In this document: piece after piece, positions 12,401-25,000 of the stretch | Layout: each line of letters starts with the position of its first letter | Numbering within the stretch: the stretch's first letter is position 1 | Source of the DNA: Litoditis marina | Taxonomy: Eukaryota; Nematoda; Chromadorea; Rhabditida; Rhabditidae | Reading direction: 5' to 3' | Length of the DNA: 64,000 nucleotides | Assembly: GCA_964036275.1 (NCBI GenBank) | Contig: OZ038433.1 | Span: forward strand, 434,001 to 498,000 | Notes under the pieces: model-generated | The model's database searches: none | What the model was told of the DNA's origin: nothing | What the model saw: only the letters and a program-made list of their open reading frames with translations | Position numbers and translations under genes: made by a program

Positions 12401-15400
12401 CCAGAACTATCCCACATATGGTATCCAGTCAAAATGTGAATTTTAAATTGAAGTATAAAGTTACTGAGAACATGCAATTTTGCTCAGTTGTCATCTCAGA
12501 TACAAGTGAAGGAACGGTCGTAAGTATGGCGAGAGAAAGGGTAATTCATAACTTCATATTTCGGTTTTTTGACTGAAATAAGTCTAAGTTAACATCGGTT
12601 ATACATAACCAAACTGTCGTGAAGCCGGACATAGATGAACGGTGTGGCGTGTTTCGTTTTTTTTATCGATACTCGAGTCTTGCTAGTGTATAACGTTACT
12701 CATCGTGCTCATCGTGATGTGAGCTGTGTTTAGAGCAGTGCGTAAATGTTATTTGTGTGGTTGTTGTGAATGCTGTCTAACTGGCGCTTTGATATTCCAT
12801 GGGAGGCGTCTCTCCCATTAGAGAAGGGGTCAATGAATCGCCTTCTCTGGCCCGCAGCCTCTCTCATATCATATGAGATTATTGATTAATCCACGCATTC
12901 ATGTTATGCTCCCGCTACTACACGCATATTTCGTTTAATATTCAGTAGATTATGTCGTTGTTGTTGCAGTCTATAACGTATTTCATGAGCGGAAAACTTA
13001 TTTCGGCATTTGTTAAAATGCCTGCTGTTTTCAAGTTGTATTCTGCAGAGTTAGGTTATAATTTGGCATTTGGCAGCCAGGGGTATCGGGTATCTAAATA
13101 ATAACATAATAATAAAAAAAAGCTTTCTGGCCACTCAGAATAGATACGATTGTTTAAAATAATACTAATCAAAATCACGGTTACGGGTTCTTTTTATTTG
13201 AAGAATGGGTTCTCTTTTGCTTTTGATTTTAAATAAGTGTAGGACCTTACTGGTGGAGGAGTAAAACAGTAAAAGAACTAGGTGGTAAGACAAAAAAAAG
13301 TGTTTTTCCTTAATCTCTGTATTTGCCCATAAGTAGCGTAGTATCGGTAGTGGTGGTCGGTAGTTCAGTAGTCTTCTTGTTCTCTCCGAACATACGGAAG
13401 CATATTGTTCTGGTTTTGATTGACGTCTGACATGTTTTTCATTATCTTTCTTATGTGTTGGTATTGCTGGTTTGCTGTTGGGAGTTAGGCAAACAGTGTT
13501 CATTTTCCCTGCGTTCCAATGATTATTCATCGGAAGAAATGTACATGCCAACCCACCATTCGATCCTAATGAAACTATGTTCAGTAAATTCTTACTTCTT
13601 CACATAATTTTGAGCTATTTAAGGTTTTAGGAGTAGGAGTTCTCAGCTGTGTCCTATTCCTATCTGTTATGTTAGTCGAAATTGAACGTTCATTGATGGT
13701 TTAACTTCCTTATTTTGCATTCTTGTTCTCCTCTCCTCTAAATATCTAATTGTGAATTATTTTATTAAATTAACCTGTTCTAATTCTTCTTTGATAACAA
13801 CAAATCAATGATCAAAGATATTTCGGGTGCAAGAGGGTTCGTTCGGTTTATATCGATCCGTGATCAGTCGTTTGATGGCAGTTCAAGAATAAATTAGAAT
13901 ATTATTATTTTGTTTTCGTAATTAGTTGCTTTGGAATATTGGTTGATGGAATGTTTTTGAAATTTTCAACGTTGTATCTATCATTTATTTTCGTTTTTGT
14001 AGGCAGCTCATAGAGATTATTCTCAATTTATCGAGTCGTTCGTTATGCTGATTGGGCTTCGTTCGACAGTTTCTGCATAGAAGAGTTAACGTCAATATTC
14101 AGTTCCTTGATTTCGAAAATAAGGTCAGTTTACTCTTTCTTGCTCAATCCAATCTCAAATTCTTATGGAAATCCACTTGTTTTATTGTATATGGACGGTT
14201 CAACATGGCTGGGGTCGTTCACAAGTCAACTTTCTTTGGTTTAGTGATAATTCAAATGTAAATAAGTTCCTGTCCTGACTCCTGAGACATTGCTGTTGCT
14301 GTGTCCTGTCTTGGATAACCTTCTTTTTTCATATTCAAGAGGATTGTGTTGCTGTGAAAGTGAAAGTGAGATATACTTTCAAAATTGTCATCTTCTGTTA
14401 CATTGTTACATACTAGTTATTTGACTTTACGCAACAAGTTGTGCTCTATTTCATCATCACATTTGTGCAATGATAATGAAGACGATGAAATAATGTTCTC
14501 GGGTGTGGTCGGGGGAGGGCTAATCGGCTAATTGGATTGTCATCGAATGATTGCCCAGTTAGAGAGTCTAGTCGAATCACATTTCAATAGATCACCTCCG
14601 TTCACTCCAATTCAACTACGCTCATCAATATATAGCCGACATCCGACATGACGATTGACATTTTCGAAATGCAATAAGTTTTCGCTATCAGTTCAACTGG
14701 AGTTTTACTAACTAGTTGTTTTTTTTCGCCACCCCACGAATACCCACCTTGTAAGATACTAACTTATGGTCTGCACAGCCTCTTGCCTCTTCCAATAAAA
14801 TATGGAAAACTGTGCTTTCTGTGAAAAGAATGAGACTAGTGATTAGTCATACATGAACAGAACACGGGTTTTTGCGTCATTGGCGTATCGCGTATCTTGA
14901 TTTTTATCTATGTGCGCGCGTTTTCGACAGCCCGCCTTGTTTATTATGAGTTTCAACTCCAAACACATATGTCATAAGCTACCACTGGGCATCTTTCTTC
15001 TGCTAGCTACTTTTAAGACAAATATTTCTCATTCAAAGTTGATATGAAAAATCGAAATTATCTACTTAAACAAACACACGAAATGCGATAGTTCAATTAC
15101 GCCACATTTTAGTTTTTTTTTTCAGTTTTAAGCCAAATAACTAGTTTGATGTTGATGTCAAAGGTTTCCCTCAAATTCTTCTATTGGCGGTTTGTTTTTG
15201 CCTTGCTGATAATAGCAAGCACACAATGATAGCTATCTAATCAACCAGACGGCAGGATGATTAGAACTTTGGGCCAGTACGGGTTGGGGCAGCCGTTTTG
15301 TTCACCTTTCACCAAACGTAGGGCGGCTTTGTTGGATTTGAGACATCAGATTTCCCTCAAATCAGAAGCATAGCAGCTTAGTTTCAACAATAATCGCCTT

Positions 15401-18400
15401 CACTGGTATAAACGTCGCTTTCCATCCAGTTGTGTAGTTTGGTCATATAGATAAAACACTCTAGATTTAGACAACAAAGTTGCCTCACGTATGCCTTTCA
15501 CAAATATCACAACCATCAACATATCTTCTATGCATTCCATTTAAGCTAAATTATTCGTGTCTGTTCTCACACACCAGGTAGTGTGAGGTGTGGATTTTTT
15601 CCTTGAAAAAGAGTGCATCTGTCTGATTATTATATAACTTCTACCTGTTTTACTAGAAGAATAGACATTTGCCGCCAATATTGCCGAAAAAAGCCTCTTT
15701 TTCGAGTTATCGTGGCTACTGGGACAACTTCATTACTTTACTGCTGTGGGTAATATATCTGTCCTGTATCCCCTTAGGGTTGTTAGTTTAATTTTCCTGT
15801 CCCTACAGAAATGTCGTCACAGTCACAATTTGAACTCGTTGAGCGGCACTGATTTTGAATTTGAACTTTGTTCCCGAATTCTATTCTCCGCCCGAAATAA
15901 TTTGTCCTGTCTCCGTTCAATCGGGCAGCACTCTATCAATATGACCATTTTGTGGCGATCACTTCACATGTACTTGACTATTGTCACCAAAGTTCCACCG
16001 AATGCTTTTTCTATTTCGATTCAGAAAATGTGAAAAAAAGTTTATTTGTAAATTTGTGATATTTATTGGCACTAGAGACTAGAGTGATCTTCATGTCTGC
16101 TTTCTTAACTTCATCTCTGTTTTTATAAACGAATTTGACCTATAAACGAGGTCAAAGATTCAAAGAACGAAAGAACCCGTGGTCTGAAATGTCGATTTTC
16201 ACGTTATTGTTGGTGTGATTGTGTTTCGACATTAAAGAAGTTTTACGAGAAATTTCGGTGGTTTAACCGTTTAACTAAGTGACTATGTGTATTCTGTTTT
16301 CCGTTTATTTTCTGGTTCGTCCTCTCATGGGCAGATAAGATGTGTTATTTGAGGCTCATATCTACTTTGCCCGCTTATCCTCCACTCCTTTTAATATATT
16401 AAGACGCCTAAGCTGTGAGTGTTCTCTGATCACTTCTTCTTCATCCATATCTAGATTCTAGAACATTCGTGAGTTGCCGTGATATTTTATCTTGGAACGT
16501 TGGTTTCAAGTTTTAAGAGGAATGTTTGCGAAAATTTCTAGTTACTAGCTTTTGGTTAGGTAGTTTTTCGAACAAACTGGTGGATCAATCAAGTGTGACA
16601 ACAGTGTAGGACTCGAGTTTCGATAGTTCAATGGTAAATGCCAAATGGTACGTGGAACGTGGTACCTATGATTGTTTTTCAGTTTTATCTGCAACAAACC
16701 GAATTCACTCAATAAACAGTTTCAGTTCAATTTCTCGTCTAAAGTTTTTTCAGCCTCTTAGCCGGACTATGGATTGATTATTTTGCCTTCCTTTTCAGCT
16801 GATTCACTGCTGCACTAACTGTTAGTGCAGCAGTTAACTATCTGTATCCTGCATGTCAGTATCTCATGTATTTACCCATTACCATAAGTTTTGAATGTGG
16901 TGTGCAGTACTTTTACCATATCTATCCCATCGTTAGAAAGATTACTGGTTAGCTTTTGCCATTCTCGATCAGACAGCGAATGCGAAATGGAAATAGTGCG
17001 ATTCATGGCTTTATTGTCTACGTTACTGACCGCGAATGTCCAACATCTGTTCTCAATTTGGCACGATTTATTCCTCGTCTCCTAATCGTTTTGTAACGAA
17101 GAAATTCGCTAGCTGTATACAATTCATCCGTAAAAGAAGCAGTCTTAAGAATTTAAGAGATTCGATCATTCCTCACTAGTTGTATAGAATATTATAATTT
17201 TATAATCCACTCGTAAAACAATGAGTTATTCGACTGTAAACGTTAATTTGAAGTCACTCTCCTCAATTTCTGTGCTCTCATCTCTGCTAAACTCTTGAAA
17301 AATAATTATTCCTGATCAGAACGGAACAATATGTATGTGTATATGGCCATGTAGTTGTTGTTTCCTAGTCCCGCTCGTTTTATATTGCCCCGTATGCCTG
17401 ATGTTCTGTCACTTTTTGTCCGCTCATCGTGTGCAAGTAATTTCTCATTCATGTGTCACCCTTTCCTCTTTCCCTGCTCTTCCTCTCGCTTGATTCTCTC
17501 TGATTGATCGCCGACTAGACTCTCTCTCCCTCCCTCTCTCTCTTTCTCTCGCTCTCTCGTTCAGATGCCACTTTCCTGCCACCCTTTTTATTCGCCCATT
17601 TTGACACCCAACAGCTGATTTGTCAATGCCAGTCGAGTGGCCACTACGTGGTCGTGGAACATGACTAGGCCAGCTAATTTGTTCATTTACACATCATTTT
17701 CCTTTTTAGAAGATTATCAAAAAGCTCAGTGCTTTGAGTACTTATAACGGCAATAACTTGAATTGTTTTTAACAGCCACCTTTTTAAATTAGTATTACAG
17801 TAGTAATTAGCCTATATTTCAAGCTGACCAGTGACCACGATTGAATTTCTCTCCTTCAGTCGTCAGGTTGCAAACTGTAATGTGAATACAACTATCTGTT
17901 CCTTTTTATAGTTGAAATTTAGCTCTGGGAATTTTTTGTTGAGAATTGAGAAATTACGTTAGGCGTATACGCTATTGTCCCCGGATCACAACACCTGGTG
18001 GTCTGTTGAATGAATGTGTTGATTAACGAACATTTGTCATGACAATTGACAATATTCCAACATTTGAAGAGATCTGTATAATTACGCTGCGAACAGTCTG
18101 TGTTGATATACGATCATTACAACAGTGTATCAAAATGGTGGTCGGGGGTTTTGTTGTGGGGAAACTAGCCCCCGCCTGGTCAGAGAACTTGTTTCCCCTA
18201 ATTTGCTGCTTCAAACGGATTTTTTCCTAGTTGACCACCCTATGACTCGGCTATTTACATACTACATTATAGTAATCGACCGCGTGTCATATAATACATA
18301 TATCATCACGCTGTATGCCACTTCGATGAAATAAGTATAGTAACTTCTCCGTTTAATACATTTCTGCTTGCATAACAGAAGTCAGAAAATCCTTTGTTTG

Positions 18401-18892
18401 TTGTGGTTGTGAGGATTCCTTCATGCTTCACGGGGTTCAAATGTGTTGTTTGGAGTTTTGAATATAATTTTTATCTAGTTTTCACGTTTCCACCTCATAT
18501 CTTGACTTGGTGTTAGCAATATTGCAAGTTAACGCGACGCTGAGCACGACTATGCGGCTATATCATTATCATATTTTGTCACTGTCACGCTCATTCATCA
18601 AATTTAATTTTGATTTTTCAAAACTTGGATTAGTTTTCTCATATAATTGAGTAGTATCTAAAATGCAGGATTATCTCCGGCCATGTGTTCATTTATTTAC
18701 ATTTTTGAACCCGTAAGCTTGTTTAGTTATTATGGTTGCCTTTCCTTTTCCTTTACCGGATGGTTGTTACAGGATGTAGCAGCAGAGTAGTATTTTCACG
18801 TCAATTCTGTGTTTTGTTCTCGTGGCTCTAATACCAAACCAAGTTCAAACGACGTAGTTGATATTTTCTAATCTCATTACCGAATGTGTATG

Positions 18893-18990
18893 TGGCCAAT
18901 TCTATATTTCTCATTTAAGGTTACCAACCGGTTACCGACTGAGGAAACCGGGAAAATAGTTAGCCAAAAACCCGATTACTTATAGAATTC
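18893..18990. repeat. AACCCGG/GGTTACC element just upstream of the Arf-GEF start
   Basis: GGCCAATTCTATA at the left and TATAGAATTC at the right, with GGTTACC and AAACCCG inside. It ends 21 bases before the splice acceptor of exon 1 of the Arf-GEF. Confidence 0.7.
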
Positions 18991-19010
18991 ATTACCGACA
19001 GTTCGTTTCA

Positions 19011-19012
19011 GG
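19011..19012 (+). promoter_or_regulatory. Candidate spliced-leader acceptor, Arf-GEF
   Basis: TTCGTTTCAG then G then ATG. A weaker look-alike, TTGTTACAGGATGTAGCAGC, lies at 18764-18783. Confidence 0.45.
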
Positions 19013-22000
19013 ATGCAGCAGCAGCAGAGTAATACTCTGTCGAAGGCGTCAGTCCCTTCTTCTTCTCTGGCCGAGTGGCGGGGAATGACCAGTGCCAGCC
19101 GGGTGTTCGCCGCCAACGGATACGAAATATCCGATGATCTACAGAGACGAAAGATAGAGGTATGAATAGAATGTCATGTTTATTGCGTTTACGGACAACT
19201 CGTCCCCGCGTTGCGTGCGACAACTCGTCCCCGCCGCAGCGACAACTCGTCCCCAGCCCAAAAATTGCTCAAATTAGCTTGAAACTTACCAACTAGAGTA
19301 GTGACTAGGTTTTATGTTGTACTACAGCCTGTGGAGAGCCTCAGAGATAGGAAACAATTAAAAATAGCAAAGATATATCATACTTCTGTAATTAACACAA
19401 TTTTCACAAATTAATCGTTTTCTCTTGAATTTAAGACGACTAATTCACTTGTTCGGTTGTTTTTATAGTTAATTTGTATTCATTAATGAGCAGGAAACTT
19501 TACAAAATTCAATTTTAGTATGAAACATAGTTTTCAGCTAGTTTTGTGATAAAACATTGGGGACGAGTTGTCGCATGATGGGAGACGAGTTGTCGCACAC
19601 GCGACGCGCGGGGACGAGTTGTCGCGGAATCTGTTTATTGAATCACAAGGGAGTTCAAAATTTGAATACAAAAAAAGATTCGAAATTCCCGTGCGAAGTA
19701 TGTACGTACATTGGCAATTTGCTCTCTGGAAATAGGCGTCTGGATTTATTTCGTAGCGCTATCTGTCAAATTGGCTCAAAACGCATTCAAATAGCACCAT
19801 TCTAGTTACGAAATGGCGTTCATGTAAGTTCATTCGCTTTGTACAGCTGAGTGTATAAAATACGGTCATACGTCTCAATTTGTCTCATGTTACATTTCTG
19901 AAAAATGTGTGTTGAAAGTCTAAGTGACAGTGAATTAGTTTTCTGGAGCTAATTAATAAAATTATTGTAGGTGAAATCAGATTTGCTTGAGTTTGCTCCT
20001 ATTGTTTTTCGATACTGCCACTCTTCATGTTCTATAATGCGTTTTCACTTCGAGCACTTTGAACTCAGAAATACTGCTGGACCTAGTAATCTGAACGGAT
20101 AAAGAACTGTAGACATTTTTAGTCAAACGTTTTATTATAATCTCCCCTGAAGCGACCTTCCAACTTGCAACCAGTTTGCCAGCCACTACTGATTCAAATC
20201 TGCCGAGTTTCGCGCCATTGCCTCTTCTCTTCTGTCTGCCCCGGTTTACCGTGTGTTTCTCATGTGTGGCTGGCGGCTGTGTTTCGTTTCGTTTGAATGA
20301 GAGGCCAGATGCTTATCCGATAGAAGATGAGACAATGTTTTCATCATTGATCAATGCGATATCCTCCTATCCATCACCCACCATGCACTAGTTTGGTTCT
20401 ATTCGACATAAAAGAGTCTGGTATTAGATTAAAAGACGTGAAAATTCATGATTTTGCATCGAAATCGGCTAATTTTCTCATTTTCGGCGCGTTTTTTGGT
20501 TTACTGGGGTATGCTTCCCCCCACCCCATATCATATCTATCCACACATGGAAAGACAGAAGACAGTCGGTTGCCTGCACACACCAGTTAGATGTGACTAT
20601 GCTACTAAAGTAGTTCATTTCTCGTAATATATTTGTGAAAATTCATGATTTTCATAAAATAGGCTATTTTTTCTATCTTGGCATAAAGTTTATTTTTTTG
20701 GCTTCTGAACAACTTTACAGAAGTATGCCTGTTGCTCGGTACTTCTTTAGTTGGAGCCGTTGTTAGGATTATAAGCATCTTCTTTTTGTGTATCCTGAAA
20801 TCCTGATTCAATGCCTCGACCGACGAACTCTTCTAGATAGCCAGATAATTGAACAACTGGAGAGATTTCTATTTTTGGTGCAAAAGTTTAACAATTAACT
20901 TGTTTTTAAAGCTGAAACGGGTTTATTTTATTTTTGAAGAGTGGTCACACATTACTGGTTGTGCCTGAAGCCTGATTTGTTTGATTTCTGATTGTTAACT
21001 TAGAAGGTGAGCGAACGGCGATAGCTCACACTTACAATCTTGCAAATAGTTTCTGAATCGAAGATAATTTGTTTTTGACTCATGACCACAACTTATTTAA
21101 GTTCTGTGTGGGGTAAATTTAGTTGTTTTGGTACCATATATGAAATTTACTATTTTCGTCAATCTCATTTCAATCATCAAGTCAATCATTGGAAAGTGGG
21201 ATATTTTTGTGTTTATTGTTTAAAAAAAAATCAATTAATGATGTGATATAGATTGATTAATGAAGAAGGTTGTTCTGACACTCCATTGAGTGTCTGTCGT
21301 GTGTGCACCCTTCTAAGTGTGGCTCGATTTGGAGCTATCATGTTTCCTTGGTTCATGTTACACAGATATATTTCTCATTTGGCAGTGTATATGGGGGGCA
21401 TCAGATCACTATGCTTTGTTTGGCTTTCGGTTCGATCTTAGCGCGTGCAGTTGCATAGTATAACTAGAAATGCGTATTTTCATCTAGTCTCGGTTTTTAC
21501 TTGGACGAGTTTCAGTATACTAGTATTGTAAGAGGAGTCCAGTATGAGTAAATTCGTTTCATCTTGTTTTTCAATGCACATTTTTTAGCCAATATCACAA
21601 CTAGGTATATTTGATCGGCAAAACTAATGGCGAACAGAGATCTGTGCAATGTTCGATGATTGATCAGTTCGAATTGTTCGTTGGCATTCGATTTGCGATC
21701 GGAAACAATGGTTGTTTCTCCTCCGTTAGAAGATGTTTGGATGTTCCCCTTCCATAGGTCATTTATTCGCGGCTTCCGATCATTTCATTCGCACTCCCAA
21801 TTATTCCATCATTCGCCCTCGTTTCGCGCCTCGTTTCTCACTTTTTCCCTCTCTTTCCTCTCACCTTTCGCTGATTCGCCTTCTGCATTCTGCAAGCAAG
21901 TTTCATGGGCCTTCAGCGAACTTTCTATTACTTTACTAACTTTACTTCATGGAATATAAATGAATTTGTTCATTTTCTTAACTGGAGTGACATACGCTAT

Positions 22001-25000
22001 ATTGTGATGAATATGTTTAGTCATAATCATAAAATGTTTTCTAATTTTCACCAGAAAGTCTAATAGTATCCTCTCTTCTCCCAGTCCCAGCTGGATTGTT
22101 TTGCTGGATGGACTTCGTTTCAGTCTGTTCTGTTTAGTGGAGTCTTCGGTCTTCGCTTCACTGACTAAACAGTAGAACCGAGCGGCTGTTTATTTCTAGC
22201 TGGTGTCGTTTTCATTCGGCAAACTATTCCCACATCACATGTCGACCAGACTAGCCTTTCTTGTTTCTGTCATTTCGATTCTATAAACGCAGGTTTTAAC
22301 CATGAATCAGATTGGGTCATTGTTATAGATTATGTTCATACGAGGCTGGAAGTTCAAGTGAGGTATAAGAGCTGGAAATAGAGACGTGTAGAAGACGTAT
22401 TTTTATGTATTATTTTGTTTCACTGTGACAAGCATATTAGGTTATTACATTAAGTTTTATTTCCAGGTTTTGGAGAAACGGTACGGTGGTCGTGCGCGTG
22501 CTCATCGAGCTGCCGTAGTAATCCAACGAACATTCCGTACCTATCGATTGAATCGTCGTTGGCGTCAAATGACGGAGCCAGCAAATGGAAGGTACGAGAA
22601 CATGGCTTCACTTTCATCAATAAATATATTCAAAAATAACCTGATTTGGAGACGATGAGAAACTTTCTTTTTTTGCATTTTCAATGGTGTATTCTGAATC
22701 GAAACGGTTTTGTAGTTTTATCACGATGACGTTTCAGTATTGAGAGTATGCATCAGTATTTCGATAGAAAATTCTCAGTAAGAAATAACTAACACAAATG
22801 GAACGGATGTTTGTGGAATGGTATGTTATGAAATCAATAGACAATACCACATCGACATGCCAGTAAGGTGTTTTAAAAGGAACCCCCTTCTCAATTGCTA
22901 GTTGCATTCGATGATTGGATATGTTCGGGTAAAAAAACCTGTTTTCAAAAACTCTGCTATTCAAATATAAAAATATTTATTGTATCTCAGATTCGAAGGA
23001 AATGTAGGAATGCTGAAAAGGACAGCAAAATAACTCCTAAATGATAGCAAAAGGACTTTGAAAAATAGAAAAGCACTCTTAAAAGATGGCAAAAAAACCC
23101 TAAAAACCAATATAACCCAGTGAATAGTGAACTCCTTGCAGATGTGTGGCCCCCCGTACGATGGAGGTGTCTCGTAGTCACGGACTGTCCGCCACCTCCT
23201 CGCCAGTCTCCCTCCATCGCACCACCCGCACACCCTCCACCCTAGTTGTCAGTCCACACAGGTACACTACAAACACTAGACTACAAAAATTAGTATATAG
23301 TGAAAAAATTTATCATCTGTCACTATATACTACAAAAAGGAGTTCCCGCGTCATAGAGTCGTGAAAATTCACGATTCTTCTTCAAAAATAGGCCAAGGGC
23401 CGATTTTTGGATTTTTCTGTCTATTCTTTTGTGCTTTCGCTTTCTTTCGTGAAGTAGGGCTACAGAGAATATTTTTATATTTTATAGTTAATTTTGGACG
23501 CATTGGCTTTGATAGTTTTCACCAGACATCAGATCATGAAGTCTGTTTGGAATCTATTATTGCTCCCTGAAGTTACCGTTGGATTCGGGAATAGGAATCT
23601 AGCCGAGAATAGTATTATCGAATCAATATTTGCTCATCTCATCGCAGTAGCCGCTGCCCATAAATTTGGCAAATGTGAATTAGCATATTGTGTTGGATCA
23701 GTATGCATGTCGGCGCGTTTTATCTCACTTCATACACTTAACAAGAGAGAATTATTTGCACAGTACTGACCAGCATGCTTTCTTGTGGTAGTTTTACTTC
23801 ATATAATCACTATCGTTATTCTGACTCACTGAAACCATAACAAAAAAAGACATAGCGCGATGAGTTCTACATGTGAAATTTTAAGTGAAGTCTTTAGGCT
23901 TCGGTAGTTTATTCACTGTCTTTGTAACTGGAAACTATGTGAACTATGGCCTAGAAAAATATTGTTTTCAAAGGAACCGAACTCTTAAATAATTGTCAAA
24001 ATTAATTAAAAGGAACCAAATACTTGAATAATAATTGCCCCGGGTTATTTTCTTGTAGTAACCAACTTTTGACTCAACTTGATAGTAAGTAGTTCAACGT
24101 GGTCTCTGTTGTAATGCTGGATTAAAGTTGAAATCATTCAATATTAACTTCCGTACAGCAGTCGATGGTTAGAAAGCAAACGCAGTCTGCTGGATGATTG
24201 CGCAAGATTGAACAGTTTGATAGTTTGATTACTATATCGAATCGTTTATTCTATAGTTGTCTTTATATATATTTGGTAATATCTAGTCATTATTCCGTTT
24301 AGAAAGTACTGAGAATATTTCTCCGCTATATCGTACCTGCGCCCTTAGCCCGGTTCCCACCATTTAGATGTTTGCAGTTGTTTGAGTATGATAAACATGC
24401 AAATGTGCGCCAGTTTTGTTCGGATTCCGAATGAATCATTGAACTATCGAATGCCGGATACCAACTTGAGCGCCTACTGTATTCACTACCATCGTTTGAT
24501 ACATCGTCACCACTTCACTTTATGTCTTCGCGCAAGTGATGTGTTTTTGTTGAAATCAATTTACAATAAAGATTGATAAGGGCATCCACCACTCAGATAA
24601 GAATAAGAACTATTGGCATGGTCTTATTTCGATGACATTTCTTTGGCAATCTAAGTTATTCGTGCAACATTGTGCAGTTGTTGACCTGTGTTGTCAATCT
24701 TTGCATTAGTGTAAGTGGTAAATTCGTTGCCTACCAATGACAGTCGTTTAATCGCGGCTAGAGTGTCATTTAATCAACTGCCCACTGTCTACGTCATTTC
24801 TTTATTTGGAAGCAGGCTGCTCGCTTGCTTGGAGCAAAATATATCGCAGTCTCGGTGCAAGTTAAAATGAGGTTGCATAATTTTTAATTCCGTTTGATGT
24901 GTAGTACAGCTGGTTCCAGAACTGCTCACATCATACGAAAACATACTTTTTTTTCAACGGTAATATTACAGGATGTGAGTGTTTCAGCACAGTAAATGCA

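Larger units (their letters stand above)
5062..19011. other. 14-kb stretch without a supported gene; dense in repeats
   Basis: Between the EF-hand stop and the first exon of the Arf-GEF I find no exon chain with consistent phases. The stretch holds MITEs (5992-6250, 6287-6432, 6950-7260, 7414-7549, 11141-11275), a composite repeat (7690-8800), a large foldback (8882-9416), pyrimidine tracts (9835-10060, 10300-10500, 17515-17560) and a GGGACCT repeat (12241-12400). The remainder (about 12.4-18.7 kb) is featureless AT-rich sequence that could be promoter or upstream intron of longer Arf-GEF isoforms. Confidence 0.5.

Noticed and set aside
13165..13551. 128-codon minus-strand open frame
   Set aside because: No ATG at its start, no recognised motif, mixed composition; probably a chance frame in AT-rich intergenic DNA.
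18764..18783. Second start exon of the Arf-GEF at CAGGATGTAGCAGCAG
   Set aside because: It resembles the true start at 19011, but the ATG is followed directly by a TAG stop.
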